From Przewalskia tangutica (taxonomy: Eukaryota > Streptophyta > Magnoliopsida > Solanales > Solanaceae), in contig CM056726.1 of NCBI GenBank assembly GCA_029844215.1, forward strand, positions 81,397,548 through 81,461,547: a DNA stretch of 64,000 bases, written 5' to 3'. Positions 14,001 to 24,662 of this stretch are shown here, one piece after another. Under the pieces are notes generated by a model. That model did not search any database and was not told the DNA's origin. It worked only from the letters and a program-made list of their open reading frames with translations. Numbering within the stretch: the stretch's first letter is position 1; each line of letters starts with the position of its first letter. Position numbers and translations under genes: made by a program.

Positions 14001-14435
14001 CTAGACTTAGGCAAATTTGTGGATGAATTTGTCTTCCAAAGGGTGTGGTATTTATAGGTCAAGTGAAGGCCAACCAATGGCCAAGATCATGCCAAGTGCA
14101 AGGCAAGTGTAGGGCCAAGATCTTGCCAAGTGCCCCTTAACCAACTAACACACAAATATCCTACCTACTCCATGACAAAATGGCCAAGCTTGACCGCCAA
14201 GGTGTTCAAATGAGAGGTGACAAGTGTCGCCTCTTGTTGGTCCAAAATGTTTCGCCTCTGAAAAATCCGCAAAATAAAATATGGCATAGCCGAAATTCCC
14301 CTACGAAAGTTGTGAAAGCGTTTCACTAAAAACGACTCTAACCGTGTTGTGCACAAAATTAAATCGCCAAGCCTACTTGAAGTTCGAAATTTCCTACGTG
14401 CGTCCTCGCGTATATACTGGAAATACGGTATAACA
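11035..14435 (-). repeat. 3' LTR of element D
   Basis: Terminal sequences match the 5' copy. TATA box at 14049-14056 on the minus strand, leader block at about 13095-13140, shared module at 12655-12800. The U3 palindrome is the variant GGTGACAAGTGTCGCC (about 14213-14228). Confidence 0.88.
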
Positions 14436-14465
14436 TTCTCCTTAGAAACATTCGTCCCGAATGTT
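14436..14465 (-). promoter_or_regulatory. Polypurine tract and adjacent hairpin of D
   Basis: Next to the 3' LTR a shortened purine tract (14436-14445) is followed by AACATTCG and CGAATGTT around a 3-nt loop (14447-14465). The tract primes plus-strand DNA. The hairpin is conserved in A and B, and nearly so in C. Confidence 0.75.
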
Positions 14466-14821
14466 CCTTCTAAGTCTCAAAACAAACGCGGCGCAGATAG
14501 TCCTCATCGCTATACTTACGAAAACAATCTCGCCACGCACGGCCACAACCAACTTGCGCAAAGTACTTACCTTCAAGTCCACGAGGACACACCTCTAACA
14601 TCACAAACGCCCCATCCAAGGGTCTAAAATATAATTTCTTCGCACTTTCTCCACACAAAAGAAATGATCACATCAACGCTCGCCATACACGCCGCTTCTT
14701 CCCTTACATGTCGCACTTTCTCGTACACTCGATTCTTACCACATGATACCACTTTTGTCACTTTGCCCGAGGCATAAACCTTCTCAAAGCGACCCAACAA
14801 ATGGTACCGGATCGCACGCGA

Positions 14822-15605
14822 TCATCGCGCGTCAGACACCCAAACTCTTGATATCGTCAGCTTCCAAACTCGGTTACTATCTCTAACGGTCATCATTAAT
14901 CGAACACTCTGGATGGATCTCCGATACTTTCCGAACATAACAATACGAAAGATCGACATACCGCTCCTAAGTCGGACGGCAAAAGCTAACATATAGGCAA
15001 CCCGCCTATTCTTCACATGAACTCGTGGCCCAAAACAACTCGCTAAGTTCCTCTGTTTCAAAACTCGTCACACCCGACCGGTGGTACCTTCAAGAAGACC
15101 GACCAACTGAACTCTAAGCGTCGTCGCCGATTATCCGTCACGATTTCTCCGAGCCGCCGTAACTTCTTCTAGACAAGCTTCACTAACCACAGTCTGCTGG
15201 AACAAGCCTGAACCAACTGTCTGAACCTTGCCAACATCGAACCAATCGACCGACAACTTACACTTCCGCCCTTACAAGGCTTCATAAGGCGACATCCGAA
15301 CACTGAAATGGTAGTTAAAAACATTTCCCTCTCCAGGAGACAACAATCCCCACAACTACCCCTGAAATCCAAACACTGGCCCGAGGGCGAATGCGATTCT
15401 GAGACTCACCTGAGTTCTTAACCTTGCACAGTAAAACTTTCCGTAAACAAAACAATGTACCACTGGCTCCACTGTCTCATAAGGTGAAGGTAGGCACCCT
15501 GCAGCCTTACAACCTTTCTCGATAAAATCAACATCGCCGAGTAAACTGCCTTTGCTAAGACAAGACATACCGACTCTCGCCCGACCATCGTCGAACGCAT
15601 CCACG
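14822..15605 (-). pseudogene. Integrase remnant of element D
   Basis: Minus-strand pieces in several frames match the second half of a Ty3/gypsy integrase, which joins element cDNA to the chromosome. A region near 15260-15310 encodes the equivalent of YHFSxRMxPYEAL followed by RKCKLSVDWFDV, the signature of the plant chromovirus integrase core end. A frame at 14822-15061 carries LASCFGPRVHVKNRRVAYML, resembling the LSPRYFGPFEI...RVAYxLALP segment of the C-terminal domain. The segment around PTDGxxERTIQ is deleted relative to A. Many frame changes make it non-functional as written. Whether all breaks are real is uncertain because they fall in GC-rich words. Confidence 0.7.
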
Positions 15606-15701
15606 AACTCGTATCTTTGGTTAACTAAACTGGGCCTAACACCTCACAACCCTAACACAAGGCGGGACCACCACAACCTGACCCCACCACCAAACCTACC
15701 G

Positions 15702-15731
15702 CGGGTTGACCCGCAACGTGGCCTCAACCCG
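15702..15731 (-). other. Conserved internal 30-nt hairpin of D
   Basis: On the minus strand CGGGTTGA (5' arm) pairs with TCAACCCG (3' arm) across a 14-nt interior containing GGCC. Size and position between gag and the 3' end match A, B and C. In B the arms change together to CGGGTTGG/CCAACCCG. Confidence 0.6.
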
Positions 15732-16139
15732 ACCAAGAACGCCGCACAATACTAGCTCCCCGATCCGGAACAATCTCACTAATCACGTTTCGAAAACCTA
15801 GCGGTCTTCTAGCTCGACTACCCTCTTTCAAATCACGCTACTCAGGGACTTATCCCACAACATAGCTCACATGCACTATGCACTCCGATAAGGATCAAAC
15901 ATAACACTACACCTTTACTCGAGGCGGCGCCTTACCTCTAAGGTTTCTACGTATAAAACTCTAAGGCTCACACTTTCTCTATCCCCAATCTTCCCGATTA
16001 CTAACCATGATTTCTAATCACAAATATTAACACCGCTATCAAAACATAGCACTTATGATATACCCATCTTATCACACATACCGAACTCTGAGGTTAAGGA
16101 TATGCACGAATCGCTTCACTCCCTAGTCGTTCTAATCAA

Positions 16140-16440
16140 ACTCGCCTGTAGGCGATAGCTAAGGAAGGTGACGAACTACCCACCGATCTCGAAGGCTAAG
16201 TCCTCCTACCAGACACTCTTTCGACATCGACTGACGGTCATAGTACAACAAGTACCAACTAAAAGACGACATTCCCGATGGCGTGCACAAATCGCGAACG
16301 GAAGCCCGGAGTTCTAACCAACTCCTGCATACCCCGAACGCCCCAAATCCGTGGAAGACCACTGCATTGTGGATGTGCATAATCAAATCACGCGTGAGGT
16401 GACTCGCGAAAGTTACCAAAGGACCTTACCGCTCGCCCTC
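16140..16440 (-). pseudogene. Probable RNase H tail remnant of D
   Basis: A minus-strand frame at 16159-16419 reads VTFASHLTRDLIMHIHN with AVVF following, which lines up loosely with the VAYASRQLK...THDLELAAVVF part of Ty3/gypsy RNase H. Downstream DNA resembles the YHPGKANVVADALSR end. The match is by eye and weak. The protein would degrade RNA of the RNA-DNA hybrid during reverse transcription. The frame is broken and no reverse transcriptase core precedes it. It could instead be unrelated spacer shared with A 27630-27870. Confidence 0.35.
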
Positions 16441-16850
16441 TTCTCGCTGCCCCGTTAACCCGTCGATCTCTACGTTTCTCGGCTGCTTGTATAAGCTCGC
16501 ATACGTGCCATGCTCAAGCCTAATCGAAGAACTACTTTGCACAACCTCTCGTTGATATTCATCAAGACTCGCAGTACATCGGTATACTCTCGGTAGTTAA
16601 ATCCATAGCTAGTAACAGGTCGCCTTTGCAATCCATATTCTCTGCTCGGTCGTGGAACGAAGGTTCAAATATCATGGCCGCAGAGGAACCGCCGCCGTGC
16701 TAAACTTTACCGGGCTAGTGATGTCGCAGAAATCCTCGAATGAAGCACCTAACTCGGGTGATGATTGGGCTCGTGCCTCGTAACCCTCTCAACTCTACTC
16801 GCAGCCTCCGCCGCTTTGCCTCCCGGGCTCGGTTTGCCTACGCGAGGCAT
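16441..16850 (-). pseudogene. gag N-terminal remnant of D
   Basis: The start codon (16848-16850) is followed by MPRVGKPSPGGKAAEAASRV, then a stop near codon 34. Later pieces in other frames (FxAAAVP-like and a Met-Asp/Tyr-Lys region) parallel the N-terminal gag of A. The PPEFYGS core and the zinc knuckle are not found, so the capsid part has been deleted. It is the translated start of the element RNA but can make no capsid. Confidence 0.5.
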
Positions 16851-16956
16851 AACGATAAGAAATAATTTCGCTGAGGGTCCAACTTACAACACACTCTAAG
16901 GCACGATCTCGAGTGAGAAGAATAGAAACCAATCCTAAATACCCTATAGCCTCCTC

Positions 16957-16987
16957 GATTATTGATGTGCACAACACACCGATAATC
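16957..16987 (-). other. Leader hairpin of D, shortened
   Basis: Same site as in A and B, with GATTAT/ATAATC outer arms and the TTGTGCAC loop on the minus strand. Three bases are missing from the 3' side of the inner stem, which weakens it. Confidence 0.5.
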
Positions 16988-17032
16988 AAGACTCCCATCG
17001 ATACGGCCTCAGACACTTTCCGAGGATTAATC

Positions 17033-17043
17033 GCTCGATACCA
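17033..17043 (-). promoter_or_regulatory. Primer-binding site of D
   Basis: Plus-strand GCTCGATACCA is the reverse complement of TGGTATCAGAGC lacking one base at CAG. It is four bases from the LTR end at 17048 and would bind initiator tRNA-Met. Confidence 0.75.
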
Positions 17044-17047
17044 CTTT

Positions 17048-20000
17048 TGTCACGACCAACCTGCCCGTGGATCGTGCCTTACCGGGCACCCTAGTGATAC
17101 AACATCGAGAAATCACGAACATAACACAACAACATGAAATAACAAGAAGCGCATAACAATTATCTTTAGAAAACTTGCTTCAAGATAAATAATAATAACA
17201 ACTCTTTCAAAATGAGCAGTTTAATCCTTTCTTTACAAACCCCGCCACAACAAGATTCCTGCACTTAAGAAAAGATACGACAGCAATGGCGGGACAGGGC
17301 CCCGCCAAACCCCTGAATGTAAACACCTATTACGACAGGGGAATATACCACTGATAAGCCTCCGGAGAAACGGGGCTTCCCATACGCTGAATCAGGACTC
17401 AAAGCTAGGATCAACGATCGTGTACCTCAACTCATGCGGATGAACGCACCGGCGAGGTCGATTACAACAGTACCAAGTATGTGAAATCAAAATATCAGAA
17501 TGGAATCATAGTAGTCTATATAAAGCAGAGACATGTATGATAACAAAACTACGCTCACAATAAACAAGCAATATATCAAGTCGTGACTCACGCCCTCAAA
17601 GTCATTACTCAAATATAATACTGGGTCTCACGCCCACAACATCAATCATGCCCGTGGAATACCTTCCTCACTGCCGGCAGTTTATGATATAAAAGCACCA
17701 CGGAACACACATGAACACTGGTCCCACCTGCCATAATAACACCGCACGGTAAGTACGAAGGCATAGCCGACTACTAACACCCAGCACCAACAAGGTCATG
17801 AATCGTATCATAAGATCTGCTCTGCATCATTACATGATCAAAGCCGCCACTTGCCCGCAGATCTAATGCGCGCGTCAAGCCCCGAACTTCCCGCACTCCG
17901 CATAGGCCAATCTCATCGCCCGCATGAGGTATTCCCGCATCGAGGGTAGCTACTCCCAAGATCGCCCCGACTTCGCATCGCATGGCCACATGGACCGCAT
18001 GCCCATAAAGGACGACACTAACCGAACTCGTAGCACCGCATAGGCCCTCGGGACTGCGCAGGTATTCTCGAATCATAGGTCCATTGACCCGCTGAGTCTA
18101 CCCCAGACGGAGGACTTAACCCGGAGTCATCTCAAGAGATGAGTGATGTAAAATACTAACATAACAGCTTATCGTTAAACAACATAAGCACAACAAAGGA
18201 AAAACCCCTTTACACAAACATCACAAGATACTAACACACGTAGCATCCTAGCATGTTTACTTATCAATCAACAAGAAAGTATTACAAGGCTATCACAAAC
18301 CAACACAATCAAGTTATACACACGAGGTACTTTCTACTATATGCCAACAAGTTCGGGGTTTTATCCCCAAAGTACTTCATACATTAACTCTTTAAAAGAT
18401 ACGTTACTTTCACAATGTCACACAATACCCGTAGTATAAAAATAGAGTGACTATCTTTTAAAGTAAATCAATTACTTCTCTTTGTAAAATCAAGTAGCAA
18501 CATTCTTTCCACTGCTCAAGTTTGCCTAATTTACAATTTTCACTGTTCTTATTTTAGAAAGGTTTCGTAGTTCATAGTCTTATTCATTTAAGAATATAAT
18601 TCTCCTTTAAACAATCTGAGAAACATAAGCCTTATATGTGAGTAGGATATTCTTGTTTATAACAATCTTATTACAGCAGCCATGATCTAGAAAATGTAAT
18701 ATCATTTTGTCTCATCTTAGCTTCTATGCAGATGGAGGTTTCTACTGGTTTTAATAATACTTAATTAGTCAAAACATTTCCTTTTATTAACGCCGCGATG
18801 GTTTGTCGATACCCATTCGATTTCCAAATCAAGAAACATTCTTAAGCCGTTATACCTAACTTCCCATAAAGCTAGTATAACTCTTAAGTTTTCAAAACCA
18901 CGTATTACTTCAAGTTCTTTATTAACACATAACAAGCCGCTTATAGTTCAAATCGTTACCTTTTAAAACCACAAGTATTTTCTTACCAACATAAAGTCGT
19001 TATAACCAACTTCCCATAAAGCCGTTATAACACTTTATGTTTTAAACCAATCAAATACATTTAGCACATGTATCGCTCACCGTACTACATAGTTCACACA
19101 TATCATGCTAGAAGAGATAGGAAGAGGTTCACATACCTCGCGGCGAGTATCGACTAATAGCAAAACGCTCCAAGTGCTTCAAACCGTCGGCTACTCCTTA
19201 GCCAAGATCGCGCCACGTAGTACTTCAACCTATAAGGCCACAAGGCGCTTTATTAACTTTAGATCCCTTCGTAGAACATTCTACGTAAAATTCGGCAGAC
19301 CTCCCGCAACAAACAGAAATCTCCTCCTCTATCTGGGCCGCTATCAAGTCAACCAGGGGTTCATACATCTAACCGGACGTGCACAATTCTACCTCACGTA
19401 AAAGCTTCACAAGGTTCATCAGAATACACCTATGTAAAACAACAAGATTCTTCTTCAAAAGGTTTCTTATTATTCAGCTTAAGTCCAAAGACATTGCCGA
19501 CAACAACGTTCAGTTCTATATATAGTATACTTCAACTATATAGTCTAACAATCATGTAATTTCCAATTACAATAGAGGACAAGATATTTACCTCGATAAG
19601 CCCATAATTATCCAAGTATAAAGTCGATCCCGCAATCGCTTAGCTCCAACTCCGAGCGCCCAACCCGCTCTAAACCACCCTTAGAAGTTCTAACCAACTT
19701 CTACACAATACTCCAACGGACTATGGAGATTTTCCTAGGGTTTCGGTTTGTATGACGGGAAGTATAATAGTATTTCGGGCTTTTCAGATAGGTATAACCT
19801 TAGAATACTACAAGGTATACGGCTAAGGTAATTGGGCATTATAACAATACTTTGAGAGTATTTCTACACCACAAAGGGGTAGTATACGAAAGCAACTAGG
19901 TGGGGTACACTCTCATTAGCACCCCTAGAGGGGTGCTCTCACAAGCGGGAGGCCTCACGAACTCAACACAAAGGGAGGAGAAGGAGAGCTTTCAAGACTT

Positions 20001-20441
20001 AGGCAAATTTGTGGATGAATTTGTCTTCTAAAGCGGGTATTTATAGGTCAAGTGAAGGCCAACCAATGGCCAAGATCATGCCAAGTGCAAGGCAAGTGTA
20101 GGGCCAAGATCTTGCCAAGTGCCCCTTAACCAACTAACACACAAATATCCTACCTACTCCATGACAAAATGGCCAACTTTCGCCAAGCTTGACCGCCAGG
20201 TGTTCCAATGAGGTGACAAGTGTCGCCTCTTGTTGATCCAAAATGTTTCGCCTCTCGGAAAAATCCGCAAAAATAAAATATGGCATAGCCGGAAATTCCC
20301 TACGAAAGTCTGGAAAACGTTTCACTAAAAACGACTCTAACCGGGTGTTGTGCACAAAATTAAATCGGCCAAGCCTACTTGAAGTTCGAAATTTCCTACG
20401 TACGTCCCTGCGTACATACTCTGGAAATACGGGGTATAACA
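17048..20441 (-). repeat. 5' LTR of element D
   Basis: Contains the TATA box (20038-20045), the leader block (about 19105-19150), the shared module (18665-18815) and the variant U3 palindrome (about 20213-20227). Compared with the 3' copy, AT-rich stretches are nearly identical while GC-rich words differ. Confidence 0.88.
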
Positions 20442-21282
20442 TTCAAAGTCGCTCCTTAGCAATTCTTAGATCCTTTCCTTATGTTCCAATCCACTCCAAG
20501 CACTCCTTAGAAACTCATGAAGAGCTCCTCTTCAAGTTCCATCTTCAAAGTTGAAGAACACCTTAGGGTTTCGCCTTGCGACTAACGTAAAAACGTCGTT
20601 TTTCTGAAATCTTTCTATTGAGATATCCTTACAATACCCTTAGGGACCTTGGGTTAAAGTCTTGGAAGTAAAGAACCAAAATTGCAAAATTTTCTTGATG
20701 GAAAAGTGCCTAACCCGAGAGCACACATGGAAGAACAAAAGTTTCTCTAATTTTTCTAAGTGTTGAAGACAAGTTTTTCACTAGTGTAGTGTATATATAA
20801 CACAATGGAGGGCTTAGATTACAACAAATGTGAGGCTAGGATGAAGATCATTAATTAATTAGCCAAGTGGACAAGTTGACTTGGTCAATAAACTCAAGCT
20901 TTGAAGACTTATCTTCCTTGATGGTCAATGACCATTTTACCCTAGCATTAATTTCGTCCAAGACCATTGGGGTGTTCCACGTGTCGCCCTCCCATTCGTC
21001 CATAAAATTCCATAACCCTCGTGGGCCCCACAAAACGTAAAATTCCTCGGGTGGGCCCCACATGACCAAATCCGTAAAAATAAATTTCCATAATGTTAAT
21101 AAGTTCCATACTCATCAAATAATGCATTTTGAGAATCCAATTCTCATCAACGAACATTTTTCCTTTCCGACGTTCGGAAGATTTTCCGTCGGAAAAACAA
21201 TTCTTCCTTTCGTACAAATTTTCAAGCCTTGATTCCTTACGTACAATCTCTTATACATGTCCTGGACTTACGGGGTGTAACA
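20442..21282 (-). mobile_element. LTR E, right segment
   Basis: Continues the E LTR after element D and ends TTACGGGGTGTAACA at 21282. It is close to the reverse complement of the first 850 bp of the C 3' LTR (54414 to about 55266). E is therefore a relative of C inserted in C in opposite orientation. The U3 palindrome is the variant GGTGTTCCACGTGTCGCCC (about 20970-20988). Confidence 0.75.
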
Positions 21283-23565
21283 TATAATCTTCGTCTTACT
21301 ATTGTAATTGAAGATTCCATGTTATGATAAGTTAGAAATGAGCATGTGATATATGTTATGAAGATTGATAAGTGTTATGGAATTTTAGAAGCTCAAAACC
21401 GAAAATGGCATGTTAGCCGTTAAGATTGTAATTCAAGTTAATTATTAATTACGATCGTCGTATGTTATTAAGAGAAGGGAATATAGTTGTTGTAATTGTT
21501 ATTATGTATATAACATGTTGGAATAACAACTTGGATTGAAAAGGAATCGAACGGAAATTTACATTGTTGTAGGCATGGATTGTAGCCGAGAATTGCACTT
21601 ATTATTGAACAGTTTTATATTGATTGTGGGGCAGAATTTTAAACGTCCTATTAGGCGTGTAATCCCCTTTGTATTTGTTGAATTGTTGGGCCTTAAATGT
21701 GGCATTTGGTTATTGATTGTCGGGCCTTGAAAAAGGTGGAAAAGTGCGTAGAAACAAAGGAAGTGTTGTCCGATTTTTCATAGAATTTGGTGACTTTACA
21801 CTTAGAATATTCTACGTTCGAAGCTAGAGGTTAATAGACATATTATGACCCTTATAGGTTGAAGTACTACGAGTAGAGTATTCTACTTGAAGGGTGGAAA
21901 AGCTAGAAAGGTTATAGTACTTTGGAGCATTTTGCTACTTGTCAATAATCGTCACGAGGTATGTGAACCTCTTCCTTCTTTTGGCATGATTCTACGTATG
22001 GAATACACATGTGGTATTATTTCATGTTTCCTTCTACTCTTAGAAGCTAAGAGGTTTGTATGTTGATTTACTCTACGTAAAGGTTATGTCTAAGATATCT
22101 AAGTTCTTACCGAGTCTTATGTGGGATGTTGGTAAGAGTCGTTAGGAAGTATTTGGAGTCGAGTTGACTTTGCTAATTTACTGCATGAATGAGAATAAGT
22201 ATCGAACAAGCCATTGCAGCGTTAATAAAAGAAAATGTATCGACAATCGATTAAATTAAAATGAGCAGAATCCTCCATCTGCATAAAAGCTAAGATAAGA
22301 CAAAATTGTATTACATTTTCTAGATCATGGCTGCTTTAATAAGATCGTTATAAACACGTATAACTTATTCACAACGCACAAAAGTATATGTTGCTTAATT
22401 TAAAGAGTTTACGTTATGATGTTTTAAGACTATGAACCTTGAATTCTTAAAAGGTTAAGAGACTTTGTTTTTCAAGTTATGGGACTTGATTTAAAAGTAT
22501 AGAATACTTGATTTGGAAAGTATTGATTTCTTGACATCCTAAGAGATAAGAGACTTGATTTCTAAGTAAGAAACTTGATTTCTAAAGATTAAGAGACTTG
22601 AAGTATTTTGAAAGTATAAGTCTATGGGTTATAAAAAGAATGAATTAGTCTAAGGCATAAAGTTAGTATAACGGCTTTATGGGAAGTTGGTTAAAATAAC
22701 TTTATGGAAGGTTAAGAGGATGGGTTTCTCTAGTAATGTAAACAAGGAAATGACTTGAAATAAGGAAGGGCAATTTGATTTAAAGGTATCACTTGCTTAA
22801 GTTTTAAAGTAAGGGTCACTTGTTTTAGAAGCCGAGAAATGTATTTCTAAAAGTGTAGTGACTAATATGAAATGTAAACAAGCCTTGATACTACGGGTGT
22901 TATTATCTTGGGATTTTTATATGAAAATGAGTCTTTTGAAAAGAATGGAAGTATGTAGCACTTTGGGTTAATGTGTTGAAATAGTCTTTAAAAGGTGAAA
23001 ACTGACTTTCATTACTTTCACTTTGGCAAGGCATAGCGTACTGTTATTTTGGTTATCATACATGTCTCCAGCTATATATAGACTGTTATGATTTTATTAC
23101 AGTATTTTCAGTTTCACATACTTGGTACATATTTCGTACTGACCTCCTTCGGGGGGCTGCATTCATGCCGCAGGTTGAGGTACATAGTTTGCTGATCCAC
23201 ACTCTTAGGATCATTGTTCAGTTCTTGGAAAGCTTCATTTCTCCGGAGGCTTTGTCTTTTGGTACGGCTCCCTGAGGTTGTAGGTTTATGTACATTCAGG
23301 GGTATGGCGGGGGCCTGTCCCGTCATAGTTGTTATGTCAGAAATTCTTAGAGGTCTGTAGTCATATCTTGTGGGTCGCTTTGTAAGAAAAAAAAGAGCTA
23401 ACTGCTTTTGGTTTTACATATTTATATGTATCCGGGAAGGTAGCCTGATCGGCTAACCTATTATTTATTTCTTGTTAAGTTTATGTATGTATGTTCCACT
23501 ACTATTCTCTGATGTATACCTGTAAGTGCGTGTAGGGCACGATGCGCCCGAGGTCGGTCGTGACA
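21283..23565 (+). mobile_element. Element C: 5' LTR, downstream part
   Basis: Plus-strand LTR missing its first 885 bp, which lie left of E, off-window. It ends GGTCGGTCGTGACA and is followed by a perfect PBS. It matches the 3' LTR (54414-56728) wherever they overlap, for example TTCGTCTTACTATTG at 21289 and 55300. It has the leader block (about 21945-21980), the shared module in C orientation (22197-22345) and paired GTTATAAC-like motifs near 22670. No minisatellite occupies the slot found in the other families. Confidence 0.85.
22197..22345 (+). repeat. Module shared by many LTRs but absent from E, A and H
   Basis: A block of about 140 bp containing TGCAGCGTTAATAAA, CTCCATCTGCAT and CTAGATCATGGCTGC. 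It recurs in F (1930-2085), G (5690-5850), D (12655-12800, 18665-18815), B (42265-42410, 47880-48025), C (56210-56360) and K (58580-58725). Confidence 0.7.
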
Positions 23566-23569
23566 AAAG

Positions 23570-23581
23570 TGGTATCAGAGC
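23570..23581 (+). promoter_or_regulatory. Primer-binding site of C
   Basis: TGGTATCAGAGC, a perfect complement of the initiator tRNA-Met 3' region, four bases after the LTR end. It marks 21283-23565 as a 5' LTR in plus orientation. Confidence 0.9.
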
Positions 23582-23921
23582 AGTTAGTCCTCGGAAAGTG
23601 TCTACAGTGTTACACCCCGTAGTTCCAGGGTATGTATACGAGGGCGACGCATTTGAGAATCTGACGAAATTGGAAAGGAAGAAAGAGGTGATTTTTTCGA
23701 CTTTAAAAGTTTCCTGATTTTGTGAAGGAAAATGTTCGTTAAAGGGAATTGGATTCCCAGATTTGGTATTTGAAATTTTGGAATATTTGAGAATTATGAA
23801 ATTTTATTTCCGAATTGGTCACGTGGGCCCACGAAAATTTACTGCTTTTGTAGGGCCCACTTTATTTTCGGATTTTTGGCATTACGGATATTTTCGGAAG
23901 ATGAAATATTTTGGGCGAGTA

Positions 23922-23942
23922 GGGGCGACCACGTGTCACCCC
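23922..23942 (+). promoter_or_regulatory. CACGTG palindrome in U3 of LTR1
   Basis: GGGGCGAC, CACGTG, TCACCCC: the conserved palindrome with one extra base. It is 180 bp upstream of the TATA box. Equivalent sites: 29640-29659, 35381-35400 and 50171-50190, the last a perfect 20-bp palindrome. Confidence 0.6.
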
Positions 23943-24120
23943 GTGTGGCCATGTTGGCCGAATGGAGAAGGACAAGTGGCACGTTTTTGGTGGACAAGTG
24001 GCCCATTTTTGTGGTGGCCACTTGTCCCATTTTTGTGGTAGCCAAATGGTTGGCCAACTACCCACACACATGTACCCCATCCTCACCATCCACTTGCCTA
24101 GATCTTGGCCATTGATTTCC

Positions 24121-24130
24121 TATAAATACC
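24121..24130 (+). promoter_or_regulatory. TATA box of LTR1
   Basis: TATAAATACC, 514 bp into the LTR, in the conserved surround TTGGCCATTGATTTCC. Equivalents are at 29843, 35575 and 50369. It is the likely element promoter. Confidence 0.7.
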
Positions 24131-24642
24131 CCGTGTGCAAGACTTTATTTCATCCACATTGTAGTTTCCAAGGCAAAAATTCCTCCCTCCTTAGTGAGTT
24201 CTCGTCCAAACACCCTCCCCACCTTGAGTAGAATTCTTCAAGTATTGTTGTTATTCCAAATACTTTAGCCTAAATCCCTTGTGGTATTCCAAAAATCCCA
24301 ACATAAGAGCTTAAATACTACTTTATTCCATAGTCGCAAAATGATGCCCTAGAAAAATCTTCATAGCTTAGATGAAGTGTTAAGAGAAGTTGTTTAGAAA
24401 CTTCTAAGGGTTGCTTGGAGCGGGTTGGAGCGTAAGGAATTGGAGCTAAACGTTGCTCAGGATCGACTTATATCTTGGATAATTTTGGGCTTATCGAGGT
24501 AATTACCTATGTCCCCTATCAGAATTGGAGATTACATGTCAGAGTAGTTTAGAATTGAGTATAAGATATATTGGAAGGATGATTATAAAGAATTGAACTG
24601 TATTTACAGTAGACTTGTAGTATTATTGTGGAGTAGAATTGT

Positions 24643-24662
24643 ACACGTCCGGTTAGACGTGT
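24643..24662 (+). other. ACACGTC/GACGTGT hairpin with C-tract in LTR1
   Basis: Seven-base-pair stem with loop CGGTTA, followed by a homopolymer of C (about 24666-24681). It recurs at 30372-30391 (A), 43159-43178 (B) and 55653-55672 (C, with a G-U pair). It lies downstream of the TATA box, so it would be transcribed. Confidence 0.6.

Larger units (their letters stand above)
11035..20441 (-). mobile_element. Element D: complete non-autonomous Ty3/gypsy element
   Basis: It starts TGTCACGACCC and ends GGGGTATAACA, flanked by the perfect 5-bp target duplication ttcaa (11030-11034 and 20442-20446). In its own direction it has the 5' LTR (17048-20441, 3,394 bp), PBS, leader hairpin, gag start, probable RNase H tail, conserved 30-nt hairpin, integrase remnant, PPT hairpin, PPT and 3' LTR (11035-14435, 3,401 bp). 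The internal region is 2,612 bp; protease, reverse transcriptase core and most of gag are missing. The two LTRs are very similar in AT-rich parts, suggesting a recent insertion. It sits within LTR E. Confidence 0.92.

Noticed and set aside
20442..21282. Local inversion of the first 850 bp of LTR C
   Set aside because: The inverted piece continues across element D (target duplicate ttcaa) into 9246-11034 and ends in a true LTR terminus, so it is a separate, oppositely inserted LTR (E).
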